Assembly (NCBI GenBank): GCA_021730635.1
Contig: JAJNNC010000008.1
Coordinates: 349,642-413,641 of the forward strand
Length of the DNA stretch: 64,000 nt
From: Catalimonadaceae bacterium JC749
GTDB lineage: Bacteria; Bacteroidota; Bacteroidia; Cytophagales; Cyclobacteriaceae
Direction of reading: 5' to 3'
In this document: piece by piece, positions 18,224-26,835 of the stretch
How positions within the stretch are numbered: the first letter of the stretch is position 1
Layout: each line of letters starts with the position of its first letter
Program-made: the position numbers and the translations under genes
Notes under the pieces: generated by a model
Database searches by the model: none
What the model was told of the DNA's origin: nothing
Seen by the model: only the letters and a program-made list of their open reading frames with translations

Positions 18224-18429
18224 TGTTTTCTGGTAATCTTTACCTGTTTGTCATGATACGCAGGCAAGGCGTTTTGCATAAATTTTCATATAAAACACCT
18301 CTTCTACAAGAAAAAACTGTAGTAATTTACAAATCTGCGCTTATTCCTTACTTCAACAATAAGACTGCAAGGTAAACACAACCGCCCCTCTCAGTTTTTC
18401 TATACGTTTTTACGGGTATATTCCCTCTT

Positions 18430-18993
18430 ATGAAGATAGAACTCAATGTAGCAGCGCCCGTGTTCAACCTGAAAGATGTATTTGGAAGAACCATTGATCT
18501 TCAAAGCTATAAAGGGCGAAAAGTCTTGATAGGTTTTTTCAGACATGCGGGCTGCCCCTTTTGTAATCTCAGGGTCCATGCCCTCACCAAAGTGCATGAG
18601 GAATTCAAAGCCAAAGGCCTTGATATGATCTTCTTCTTTGAATCAAAAGAAAAGGTAATCCTCAGAAGTACTTTCCATCAGGGTGTCTCACCCATACCCA
18701 TTATTTCCGATCCGGAGAAAAGATGGTATGAGGCGTATGGACTGGAAAGTTCCGGTTACCAGTCTGCCGTAAGCCATATTACCTCTTTTGCGCAAACAGC
18801 GATCAAAGCTAAATTGAAAGGATTACCCCTGCACCTGATGGCCGATGGTGAATCTATCAGCACCATGCCTGCCGAGTTCTTATTGGATGAAGGGTTAGTG
18901 ATCAGGAAAATGCATTATTCCCAAAGATTGAACGACCGTATGTTGATTGAGGAGATCAATGCTTTTGCGGAAGTGGGTAAGCATGCAAAGTAA
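18430..18993 (+). CDS. Peroxiredoxin-like (AhpC/TSA) family protein with CxxC
   Basis: A 187-residue cytosolic thioredoxin-fold protein. The active-site stretch GFFRHAGCPFCNLRVHAL has Cys 42 and Cys 45, the CPFC motif of the peroxiredoxin-like group. No signal peptide is seen, so it acts in the cytoplasm. Expected role: thiol-based reduction of peroxides or disulfides. It has the full CxxC that the fusion protein at 9030-9965 has lost. The short upstream region, TATACG... to ATG at 18430, gives no clear promoter box. A weak hairpin after the stop may serve the convergent globin gene. Confidence 0.85.
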   Translation: MKIELNVAAPVFNLKDVFGRTIDLQSYKGRKVLIGFFRHAGCPFCNLRVHALTKVHEEFKAKGLDMIFFFESKEKVILRSTFHQGVSPIPIISDPEKRWYEAYGLESSGYQSAVSHITSFAQTAIKAKLKGLPLHLMADGESISTMPAEFLLDEGLVIRKMHYSQRLNDRMLIEEINAFAEVGKHAK

Positions 18994-19022
18994 AAAATTT
19001 CTTTGGGCAACTCTTCAAAGAA
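18992..19022 (-). terminator. Weak intrinsic terminator after the globin gene
   Basis: On the minus strand a 7-base A+T-rich stem TTCTTTG/CAAAGAA with a 10-base loop is followed by ATTTTTT, 48 bases after the globin stop. The stem is weak, so this is a suggestion only. Confidence 0.35.
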
Positions 19023-19069
19023 TGCTTTCAAGCTTCCAAAAAGGCGATACTCACAACTTTTTATAGAGG

Positions 19070-19453
19070 TTATTTCCTGACAATATCCTCTTTCATAGAA
19101 TTGAGAATAGTGATTACTTCATTGATTTCTGCTTCTCCTACTCCATTTTCTTTTAAAGCCTGTAGCGTATCTTGGTTAGCAATTTGAAAATCCGCCTCAC
19201 TGATGTTCAGACCGGTATGAGCGGTGAGCATATCTCTGCCTGTGTAGTGATGAGGGCCGCCGGTACCCATAGAAAAGAATTCAAAAACTAATTGCTTGAG
19301 CCGGTTCATATTAACGTTCTGGAAATGATGCCCGATCAGCGAATTATTGTGATTTTTGTCTAACACATCATTAACAATTTTTCTGATACCCGCTTCTCCT
19401 CCTAACCTCTCATAGAGGGTAGCTTTTTGGGTGATTGGTATTGTGGTTTCCAT
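19070..19453 (-). CDS. Group 1-like truncated hemoglobin
   Basis: A 127-residue heme protein of the 2-over-2 globin fold. Family hallmarks are LYERLGGEAGIRKIV near residues 13-27, the loop GTGGPHHYTGRDM, and the proximal His 79 in LTAHTGLNI. The B-helix FY pair normally near residue 30 reads VL (VNDVLDKNH), so the usual B10 tyrosine that stabilises bound oxygen is absent. Such proteins handle O2, NO or related reactive species. The gene is on the same strand as, and downstream of, the AraC-type regulator at 19727-20860, with 273 bases between. Confidence 0.9.
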   Translation of the reverse strand: METTIPITQKATLYERLGGEAGIRKIVNDVLDKNHNNSLIGHHFQNVNMNRLKQLVFEFFSMGTGGPHHYTGRDMLTAHTGLNISEADFQIANQDTLQALKENGVGEAEINEVITILNSMKEDIVRK

Positions 19454-19726
19454 AACGAAAGTGATTTTAGTGAAGAACTTACTAATCTACAATTTGAATG
19501 AAGGGCAGAAGAGTGTGCTGTGAAAAGTTATCACAGCCTTTCATGCTATTCTGATTTCTTTGTACCGGCACTCATCGAGCGGCTTTGTATGAGATAAATA
19601 AGCCTAACCTTTGAGGAATCCAATTGCTATTACCCTTAGAAACTGATTGTATCAAAACTAGCCAGTGTGCTTTGCCTTATCTACCTCAGATGATCCAAAT
19701 ACTGATGAATTTGTTTCATGGTTTGA

Positions 19727-20860
19727 TCACCTGATAATGCTATACATCTCAGAAGGAGTACATCCAAAGCTTTCATGAAATATTTTGCTGAAATAGGAAG
19801 GATTGGAGTATCCTACCTCCAAAGCGATCTCAGAGATATTTCTCTCTTTAGATTTTATAAGGTTCCAGGCTTTCCTCATACGTAATTCTTTGATGAATTC
19901 GTTGGGAGATTTACCAGTCAGATTGGTTATTGTGCGGTAAAGTTGTGTCCGGCTTTTCCCCATCTGCAGGCAGAGGTGATTGACATCAAAAGATTCTGTC
20001 TGTAAGCTTTTTTCTGTATGTTCAAAAAGTAAATTGATAAAATCCTCCTGTGGTTTCGTCAATATTTTGACTGAAGGCAGGAACGGCAGGGGGGCTGAAG
20101 CCTCGGTTTCCATGGCAAATAAATCCTTCAGATGCGCAGAAAGAACGATCTGATTGGACTCGGCAATCAGGCAAAACCTCTTGGCTTTTTTGATGGCTAC
20201 TTCAAAAAAACCTTCCTCTCTGGTAAGGGGTTGTCCATCATTGAGGGCAAGCCTGAAAACCACATTCCATTCACTGCTTTCATTTTGTGCTTTGGCCAGT
20301 CTATCAAGGTGGTCCTGAATACTTCTGGCACATCGGAGGGCATTGATGGGTGAATTAAATACACCCACAAGACAATCGCCTGTAGTATGTTCAATAAATC
20401 GCCCGTTGAATCTGGAAATAGCATTCACTACCAGATTTTTGGGCTTGGTCGAGATTAGCATACGTTTGTATTCTTTCCCATCATCAAGGATGGCGATGCC
20501 CTGGATGTCACACGCCAGGATCGTACGGTTGGCCGAATCTGCTTGGCCGTCCTGGGTTAGTGTCATATGGTGATTGTCTATGGGCAATCCCTCTCCCATA
20601 AACAATTTGAAGAACCCTGGCTCTACTTCCTGAATATTACAAGGGGTGTTACCATGAGAGGTCAGATGACAAGCCACACAGGATTCCGGATTGGGGCCTT
20701 CTATCAGACAAAAAACCATGCTGGCTTTTTCATTGACCCAAAATTGAAGGTATTGCACACCATATTTTTCCTGGTTAGCAAGATCTGTCTCGTGAGCTCT
20801 CCTCACATCCTCTATTGTAAGCTCACCTTCTAACTGGTGGTAATCTATGTAGAGTGGCAT
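19727..20860 (-). CDS. AraC-type regulator with N-terminal DUF4242-like and cyclase-like sensor domains
   Basis: A 377-residue cytosolic regulator in three parts. Residues 1-90 resemble the DUF4242 nickel-binding-type domain (MPLYIDYHQL, VFCLIEGPNPES) but contain an added Cys-rich stretch: Cys 61 and Cys 64 directly before His 65, and Cys 74. Residues about 125-230 resemble a degenerate nucleotide-cyclase domain (FNGRFIEHTTGDCLVGVF, ALRCARSIQDHL). The last 100 residues are an AraC/XylS HTH pair (LCLQMGKSRTQLYRTI, ISEIALEVGYSNPSYFSKIF). The arrangement suggests metal, heme or redox sensing coupled to transcription control, perhaps of the globin gene. That link is inference from position. Confidence 0.85.
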   Translation of the reverse strand: MPLYIDYHQLEGELTIEDVRRAHETDLANQEKYGVQYLQFWVNEKASMVFCLIEGPNPESCVACHLTSHGNTPCNIQEVEPGFFKLFMGEGLPIDNHHMTLTQDGQADSANRTILACDIQGIAILDDGKEYKRMLISTKPKNLVVNAISRFNGRFIEHTTGDCLVGVFNSPINALRCARSIQDHLDRLAKAQNESSEWNVVFRLALNDGQPLTREEGFFEVAIKKAKRFCLIAESNQIVLSAHLKDLFAMETEASAPLPFLPSVKILTKPQEDFINLLFEHTEKSLQTESFDVNHLCLQMGKSRTQLYRTITNLTGKSPNEFIKELRMRKAWNLIKSKERNISEIALEVGYSNPSYFSKIFHESFGCTPSEMYSIIR

Positions 20861-21017
20861 CAGTAGGCGGGGTTGTTCAGTGATTAAATTTAATAAAATA
20901 ATCTGATAAGTTTGAAGCCGTTTCAGGCTATATATGTTGTTAAACCATGCCTGAGATCATAATGGCACCATGACCTCTACTTAAGTCTTCAATGGGAGAA
21001 TTAAACCATAGTTATAT

Positions 21018-21025
21018 TATATTTG
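21018..21025 (+). promoter_or_regulatory. Probable -7 box for the alpha/beta hydrolase gene
   Basis: TATATTTG matches TAnnTTTG, 26 bases before the ATG at 21052. No TTG stands at the -33 position. Confidence 0.35.
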
Positions 21026-21051
21026 TAGGCTGCCGTTCGTTTGCACTTTAA

Positions 21052-21846
21052 ATGTTACTACTCATGAGCATATTGAAAATTCTACTGCTCGTTGGTATTA
21101 TTCTTTATCTGGGTTTGGGGGTCATCGCTTACTTCCTTTCCGATCGCCTGATCTTTTATCCTCCTTCCAGTTCTTATACCGTTGAGCAGCTTCCGGTAAC
21201 ATGGATTCCTACGGAGGATAACACACAAATTGCGGTGCTTTACCTGCCCAATCCCGAGGCCTCCTACACTATTCTTTACAGCCATGGAAATGCGGAGGAT
21301 CTGGGGTATCTGGCTGGATTACTGGTAAAAATCCGGCAGGTGGGCTATTCCGTGATCGCTTACGATTATCGCGGCTATGGACTGAGCAGTAGGGAAGTAC
21401 CTGGTGAGCAGGCCGTATACCAGGATGAAGCGGCTGTGTATCGTTATGCTACGCAAACGCTGGGAATCCCGTCCTCCCAGCTTATTTTATTTGGTCGTTC
21501 TGTGGGGTCCGGACCTGCCATTCATCTGGCCCAACGGGAAACCGTAGCCGGCCTGATAGTAGAGAGTGGTTTTGTAAGCGCCTTTCGGGTGGCTACCCAT
21601 GTCACCCTGCTTCCCTTCGATAAATTTCCTAATCTGCGCCATATTCAACAGGTACACTGCCCGGTATTAGTCATTCATGGCACAGAGGATAAGATCATCC
21701 CACCCTGGCATGGCCGGAAGCTCTTTGAAGCAGCGCCTGAACCTAAACGCAATTTCTGGGTCAAGGAAGCCGGGCACAATGACATTGCCATGATAGGCGG
21801 AGAGCAATACTGGCAGGTGCTCAGAGAATTCCAGAAAATGCTTTAG
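21052..21846 (+). CDS. Membrane-anchored alpha/beta hydrolase (BEM46-like)
   Basis: A 264-residue serine hydrolase with an N-terminal hydrophobic segment (about residues 5-28) that anchors it in the membrane. The oxyanion-side motif LYSHGNAEDLG, the nucleophile elbow FGRSVGSGPA (Ser), the Asp in HGTEDKIIPPWHG and the His in AGHNDI complete the triad. These motifs match the BEM46/ABHD13 group, whose natural substrates are poorly known. ATG 21064 could also start it. It is convergent with the GH13 enzyme across 32 bases. Confidence 0.9.
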   Translation: MLLLMSILKILLLVGIILYLGLGVIAYFLSDRLIFYPPSSSYTVEQLPVTWIPTEDNTQIAVLYLPNPEASYTILYSHGNAEDLGYLAGLLVKIRQVGYSVIAYDYRGYGLSSREVPGEQAVYQDEAAVYRYATQTLGIPSSQLILFGRSVGSGPAIHLAQRETVAGLIVESGFVSAFRVATHVTLLPFDKFPNLRHIQQVHCPVLVIHGTEDKIIPPWHGRKLFEAAPEPKRNFWVKEAGHNDIAMIGGEQYWQVLREFQKML

Positions 21847-21878
21847 TATCTCTCTTTTCAATTCGCCCTCCCAGCCGA

Positions 21879-23534
21879 TCAAGCCTTGGTACGGTGAAGC
21901 ACATGCTTTAAATCTCCTATGCGGTACCAGCGATAGCCATAGGCCTCCAGGGCAATTTTATGTATCCCTTCTTTATCAAAGTCGATGGGTTCATTTTTCA
22001 GGAGATTGATCAGTCTTTTGCCATCTTCTTCTTTTAACTTGATGCGCACTTCATGGGGTTTTTCATCAAAGTTATGCAGCACCAGCAGTGAATTGCCACG
22101 CCACCTGTAGCACATCCCTAATACATGGGGGGAACCCGTTTTGACAATTTCCCAATCGCCCCATCCTATCTCCGGACACTCTTTCCTCAGCCGGATCATC
22201 TGGCTCATCCAGTTGAGCAAAGAGTCCTGATCACGGCGCTGGGTTTCTACATTAATTTGATGAAAGGAATAAGGACCTTCACTGATCGAGGGATGCACCG
22301 TTTTTTCAATATCAGAAAATCCTGCCTGAGGGTCGTCAGACCACTGCATGGGTGTGCGAACGGCATCCCGTTCCTGTAGGCTAAGATCGTCTCCCATACC
22401 GATTTCATCGCCATAGCGGAGCACTGGTGTGCCTGGCAGCGAAAAGAGCAGACTGTGAGCCAGTTCTGTCTGTGGTCTGTTACCCAACATGGGAGACAAA
22501 CGCCGGCGAATGCCTCTGTCATACAGTTGCATGTGTTTTTCCGGCCCAAACCGGGCAAAGACCTTTGCCCGCTGTTCATCGGTAAGTCGGCCCAGGTCTA
22601 GTTCATCATGGTTTCTCAGGAATTGTGCCCACTGCGCCGAAGGAAATACCTCTTTGGTAGCCTTCAATGCCTTGATGAGAGGTTCTACATTGGCTGAAGC
22701 CAGGGCATAAAACAGATGCTGGTTGACAAAAAAGTTAAACATCATATGGATACCTTCACCCTCAGCGCCAAAATATTTTTTATTCTCTTCCGGTAACACA
22801 TTGGCTTCTCCCAACAAAATGGCATCGCCCCGGCGCCACTGCAGAAACCTTCTCATTTCCGCCAGATAATCAAATTTTAATACAGGCTTTTTCTTCCCAG
22901 GGGCAGGTGTTTCTATGATAAAGGGCACAGCATCTACCCGGAATCCAGCCACACCCAGTTCCAGCCAATAGCCCATGATACGGCGAATTTCTGTTCGCAC
23001 CTCCGGGTTATCCATATTAAGATCGGGCTGAAAGTTGTAAAACCGGTGGAAGTAATACTGCCTGATTTCCTGATCGTAGGTCCAGGTGGCCTTCTGAACG
23101 CCAGGAAATACCATTCCTTTGTTCCAGTCGGTAGGTCTTTTTTTAGACCATACATACCAATCGTGATACCTGGAATTTTGGTCTTTACGGGCCGCCTGAA
23201 ACCAGGGATGTTGATCTGAAGTGTGATTGACTACCAGATCGATGATTACTTTGATACCCCGCTTGTTGGCCTGTTGCATAAACTCTACAAAATCGCCACT
23301 GGAGCCATGCCGGGGATCTACCCCATAATAGTCGGAAATATCATAACCGTTGTCCTGGTTTGGAGTGGGCTGAAAGGGAGCTAGCCAGATCGTGTCTATC
23401 CCAAGAGAATGCAGATAGTCCAGCCGACGCATCAAACCTTCAAAATCACCAATCCCATCGCCGTTAGCATCCATGAAAGTCTCCAGGTCCAGGCTGTAAA
23501 TAATAGTATTCTTATACCAGAGGTCTTCAATCAT
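21879..23534 (-). CDS. GH13 enzyme, trehalose synthase (maltose glucosyltransferase)-like
   Basis: A 551-residue alpha-amylase-family enzyme without signal peptide. The N-terminus (LWYKNTIIYSLDLETFMDAN, GDGIGDFEGL, IDTIWLAPFQPTP) is the pattern of TreS, which interconverts maltose and trehalose. GH13 regions are present: DLVVNHTSDQHPWF, FRVDAVPF (nucleophile Asp), LLGEANV (acid Glu) and RNHDELD (stabilising Asp). The C-terminus is a short beta domain. A fused maltokinase is absent. No other trehalose or glycogen gene is in view, so TreS rather than an alpha-glucosidase is a family-based inference. It lies 130 bases upstream (in transcription) of nothing on its own strand; the secreted protein gene starts farther left. 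Confidence 0.85.
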   Translation of the reverse strand: MIEDLWYKNTIIYSLDLETFMDANGDGIGDFEGLMRRLDYLHSLGIDTIWLAPFQPTPNQDNGYDISDYYGVDPRHGSSGDFVEFMQQANKRGIKVIIDLVVNHTSDQHPWFQAARKDQNSRYHDWYVWSKKRPTDWNKGMVFPGVQKATWTYDQEIRQYYFHRFYNFQPDLNMDNPEVRTEIRRIMGYWLELGVAGFRVDAVPFIIETPAPGKKKPVLKFDYLAEMRRFLQWRRGDAILLGEANVLPEENKKYFGAEGEGIHMMFNFFVNQHLFYALASANVEPLIKALKATKEVFPSAQWAQFLRNHDELDLGRLTDEQRAKVFARFGPEKHMQLYDRGIRRRLSPMLGNRPQTELAHSLLFSLPGTPVLRYGDEIGMGDDLSLQERDAVRTPMQWSDDPQAGFSDIEKTVHPSISEGPYSFHQINVETQRRDQDSLLNWMSQMIRLRKECPEIGWGDWEIVKTGSPHVLGMCYRWRGNSLLVLHNFDEKPHEVRIKLKEEDGKRLINLLKNEPIDFDKEGIHKIALEAYGYRWYRIGDLKHVLHRTKA

Positions 23535-23664
23535 AATAGATACAGGTTTTATCCATAAATATGGGAGGCTTCATCTTTGCAAAGGCTCAGGTATTGTCAA
23601 TAGAGGAATAACCTCAAAGACTACACAATGTTAGCAATGGATAGCAAGACTTATCATAAGAGGC

Positions 23665-24876
23665 TTAGGGCTGTTCTTCTTCCACAGTAAAGTGCAGCGT
23701 AGCGGACAGTTCATCTTTTCCATTTTCTTTGGCATAAAAAGCTGCATTAATGCCTCCTAAGGGTTTGATGGCAAGGCCAAAAGTTTTTCCTTCCAGCATG
23801 CGCTGTAATACATATTTAGAAATTGTCAGATAGGTTTTGCCCCCTTTTTCTTCTGCCACTTCATAGTCTATGATCATCTGTTCATTCAATACCTCTTCCA
23901 GAGGTTGCCCCTGGCACAAGTGATCATAGGTCACCGACTGTTGTTCCCAATCTGCATCGCCTCCCAGTATTTCCACCACTCTTATTTTGCCAAATTCATA
24001 GACTTCATCCGCTGTGCGCTGTACAGAATGGGTAGTAAGCTCCAGCAAACCATGCCCCGCAATGTGCTGGCCAGCAAACCTGCTGAAGTCCCACCGCAAG
24101 ATGATGTACTGGGTGCCCCCCACTGTAATGAGGTGTATCTTTTCTCTTTCGTCTGTAGTGTACCATTGATTCAGATTGACTGTAGGATACTGCTCATCTA
24201 TCATGGCATCGTGCCATACCCGCACATGCTGGGCAAAGGTAGCAGTATCGGGTACGGGCGGATGATAAGGCACAGAAAATCCAAGATCAGTGCCGGCAGT
24301 GTCCGCTTTTACTACCTCCACCTTGAAATAGTCAATATCCAGCTGATATTTTCCCAGTCCCCAGTCCATCAAAGCCAGTTGGCCATAGACCGTATCGCCC
24401 GGCATCACAACAAAGTCATTGGTTGTAAAGCTGACGGTATACCATGTAGCTGTGTCGGGCAGGTCAAACTCCATCAGATTAGTGTGAAAATCAGTAGTCC
24501 GCTGGCTATTCAGCGAAAGATTAATACGGCGGTAGGGGGTGTGTGTCTTGACTTTTGCCTCAACACGCAATTCATACCCCGGTCGCTCTGCCAGCTTCAG
24601 GTTCAGGTCTTCTGACACTCTCCGCTTGATCAGTGCCCACCAGATACCCCGTTCATCTTTTGTGGCGTCTATCAGTATGGAAGCGTAACCCTCTCTCAGC
24701 AGAAAATCAATGGTGGCTGAGCCATCCCCTGAGAAGTAAGCCCATCCCTGCAAACCTGTAGCATCTTTTGGCAAAGTATCTCCATTAAAATGCTCCATAA
24801 ACTGGGCAGTAGATTTTTCGCAGAAAAAAGCACAGAAAAACCATAACCATAGCAGTCTTAGGCAGATAAGTTTCAT
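23665..24876 (-). CDS. Secreted protein with carbohydrate-binding-like and DNRLRE-like beta domains
   Basis: I do not recognise a named family with certainty. I start it at the ATG 24874-24876, which gives a good signal peptide (MKLICLRLLWLWFFCAFFCE, then STAQ); the frame extends 29 codons further but without need. The 403 residues look all-beta. The first half (GDGSATIDFLLREGYAS, then PYRRINLSLNSQRTTD) resembles a CBM of the jelly-roll type. The second half (TTDEREKIHLITVGGTQYIILRWDFSRF is longer than a motif, with EKIHLITVGG at its core) resembles a beta domain found in secreted carbohydrate-active proteins. No lipobox and no T9SS sorting tail are seen. Confidence 0.6.
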   Translation of the reverse strand: MKLICLRLLWLWFFCAFFCEKSTAQFMEHFNGDTLPKDATGLQGWAYFSGDGSATIDFLLREGYASILIDATKDERGIWWALIKRRVSEDLNLKLAERPGYELRVEAKVKTHTPYRRINLSLNSQRTTDFHTNLMEFDLPDTATWYTVSFTTNDFVVMPGDTVYGQLALMDWGLGKYQLDIDYFKVEVVKADTAGTDLGFSVPYHPPVPDTATFAQHVRVWHDAMIDEQYPTVNLNQWYTTDEREKIHLITVGGTQYIILRWDFSRFAGQHIAGHGLLELTTHSVQRTADEVYEFGKIRVVEILGGDADWEQQSVTYDHLCQGQPLEEVLNEQMIIDYEVAEEKGGKTYLTISKYVLQRMLEGKTFGLAIKPLGGINAAFYAKENGKDELSATLHFTVEEEQP

Positions 24877-24962
24877 TGTTATAGGATTAATGCGATTAGT
24901 ATAAAACCCCTTTCCTGGCAGTGCGATGGCAAGCCGCCCATAGATTTTACCGGCAGCTATCA

Positions 24963-25247
24963 TTATTTTCTATCACTATGGCCCAGATCCTTGTCAGGTG
25001 CAATACGGTCTCTGATCAATTGTTTCAGCTCCTTGGATTCAGGAAAACGCCCTGCCTCCTTACGGGAAAAAAGCAAAGTACCATTCAGTTTTATGTCAAA
25101 GATACCCCCTGTGCTGGGCACCAGTGCCACTTCTCCCAATTCTGTTTCAAAAGTGGTGAGCAGTTCCTGCGCCATCCAGGCAGCCCGGAGTAGCCAGCGG
25201 CACTGGGTGCAATATTGTATTTCTATACGCGGTAGCATACCTGTCAT
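24963..25247 (-). CDS. SelT/SelW/SelH-family (Rdx) thioredoxin-fold protein
   Basis: A 94-residue protein with the family motif CTQCRWLLRAAWMAQELL near the N-terminus. The CxxC is the redox site that in eukaryotic members carries selenocysteine at the second position. Here both are Cys. Later STGGIFDIKLNG and KEAGRFPESKELKQLIRDR are typical of the bacterial SelW-like group. I chose the ATG at 25245-25247; an upstream extension of 14 codons lacks conservation. It ends 86 bases before the secreted beta protein starts, on the same strand. Confidence 0.85.
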   Translation of the reverse strand: MTGMLPRIEIQYCTQCRWLLRAAWMAQELLTTFETELGEVALVPSTGGIFDIKLNGTLLFSRKEAGRFPESKELKQLIRDRIAPDKDLGHSDRK

Positions 25248-25584
25248 GACCTGGTTCTTTACACTGATATTCTCCTTCCGGAGGAACAATCTACATTCTT
25301 TTGCTGTTAAAAAAATAATTTTATTAGCTATTTAGAATAATTCTAAACAAATTGCGCCAAAAATAATAAGGCATGTTTTCAAACCATCAATCACATTATC
25401 TTAATTGTAGCGAAGAAGATCCAGAATCATTCAAATCCCTTTTTCCCCCTGATGAGTGTGTCTTTAAAAAGTGCTGCAAAAAATATAAAAAACCCGGAAA
25501 AAAGCGATGTGGCAAATGCCCCAAACGCTAAAGCTCTTCCAGATACGGCGATAACGCTGTACCAGGGTAAAGGCCATGCGTTTG
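25248..25584. other. 337-base mostly non-coding spacer
   Basis: Between the SelW-like gene and the metallopeptidase, both on the minus strand. The left half is A+T-rich without a gene. The right half contains a small hydrophobic reading frame (25427-25624, minus) that overlaps the 3' end of the metallopeptidase gene; I do not call it a gene. Confidence 0.4.
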
Positions 25585-26673
25585 CTATACCAAAACAGGT
25601 GTGCTGATTTTTGATAACAAACACACTTGATGTACAAACCTCAACTTCTCCACCACAGGGGGTGCAATGACAAAAGGATATAAATCCGGCTGTCCCATAC
25701 TGCGATTGATACTATTCATAGCAAAAGTCAAGGGCAACCACATAGCCATGATGCTGTCAAAATTACGAAGCCTGTAAGGATCTCTGTCCATTTCTGCGAT
25801 AAGACTCTCATCCTTGGCTATTTCCGGTTCTATACGCATGCCAAAGGCATGGGCTGTTTCCAAGGTATCAATCATATGCAGATAATGGGCCCACGTCTCC
25901 GCCCAATCTTCCCAGGAGTGGGCACTGGCATAAGCACTGATATAGTTGCCGGACCAGTCAGAAGGAGGTCCCTGCCGATAATGTCTCTGTAAAGCCTCTC
26001 CATAATCCTCACGCTCATCGCCAAACAATTGCCGGTACATGAGCAGATGAGAAGACCCCGCTACCAGTTGGTCCCAATAGTAATGCCCTACTTCATGCCG
26101 GAAATGGCCTAACAAAGTACGGTAAGGTTCTTTCATGGCCAGCCTCCTTTTGGCGCGCTCCGCATCGTCAGCTTCCGCAATGTTGAGGGTAATTAATCCT
26201 TGTGCGTGTCCTGTAAGCACGCTCACCACTTTTCCTGAAGGAAGCTTTTGGTCAGCCAGAAAGTCAAAAGCCAGACCGGTTTCAGGCTCCTTCGTTTTGC
26301 TGAGGAGTGGCAGATGGAACCGCAACAGGGCATATACCAACCGATGCTTGGCCAGCTCTAGTTTACGCCAGTGCAGTATATTTACTTCTTCCTGTAGGTT
26401 AGGAATGGTACGATTCAGGTCACAGGCAAGACAAAAAGGATTTTTTTGCTGATCAGAGACAAGCCAGTTACAAGCCTGATAGTTTGCATTTTCACAATAT
26501 CGATAGCGTTTTGTCTCATCGTGGAATAAACTAAATAAACCTTCCTCTTGAGTCCTCAGCGTATGAAGGTGCCTATCATGCGCCAGAAAGCCTAATGAAC
26601 TTCCGCAACTTTCGCAATGGGTATTCTCAAAATACAATAGCTGCCCACATTGCTGACAGGTAAATAGTTTCAT
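25585..26673 (-). CDS. Putative zinc-binding metallopeptidase with N-terminal zinc ribbons
   Basis: A 362-residue cytosolic protein. The N-terminus has zinc-ribbon cysteine pairs (C6xxC9, C20xxC23) and a further pair C81xxC84. The metal site is HEVGH at residues 193-197 in GHFRHEVGHYYWDQL, with the downstream ETWAHYLHMIDTL. This is the family of zinc-binding metallopeptidases with an N-terminal zinc ribbon (annotated from DUF2248-type proteins). I start at ATG 26671-26673, immediately before MKLFTCQQCG; a longer frame adds 21 unconserved residues. Its substrate is unknown. Proteins of this group are often found near peptide-processing or conserved unknown genes; here no such context is seen. 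Confidence 0.82.
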   Translation of the reverse strand: MKLFTCQQCGQLLYFENTHCESCGSSLGFLAHDRHLHTLRTQEEGLFSLFHDETKRYRYCENANYQACNWLVSDQQKNPFCLACDLNRTIPNLQEEVNILHWRKLELAKHRLVYALLRFHLPLLSKTKEPETGLAFDFLADQKLPSGKVVSVLTGHAQGLITLNIAEADDAERAKRRLAMKEPYRTLLGHFRHEVGHYYWDQLVAGSSHLLMYRQLFGDEREDYGEALQRHYRQGPPSDWSGNYISAYASAHSWEDWAETWAHYLHMIDTLETAHAFGMRIEPEIAKDESLIAEMDRDPYRLRNFDSIMAMWLPLTFAMNSINRSMGQPDLYPFVIAPPVVEKLRFVHQVCLLSKISTPVLV

Positions 26674-26835
26674 AAAATAAAAAAATACTTTTGGTGATGC
26701 GTCAAAATCATAAGCTAAAAGCAAGATGAGGTTCATTTGTTTGGTTTGAATGCATAAATTTTTTTATGCCTTGTTTCCGGCAAGAACAATTCCTGATCAG
26801 GACCCTTTGTGTGAAGGATTGTGGTTATCTACTCC

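Noticed and set aside
19727..20860. CxxCH in the AraC regulator as a c-type cytochrome site
   Set aside because: The protein has no signal peptide and is a cytosolic DNA-binding protein, so covalent heme attachment is not expected. The His aligns with the normal metal-binding His of the DUF4242 family.
23905..24615. 236-residue antisense frame opposite the secreted beta protein
   Set aside because: The minus-strand product has a signal peptide and regular beta pattern; the plus-strand frame has neither.
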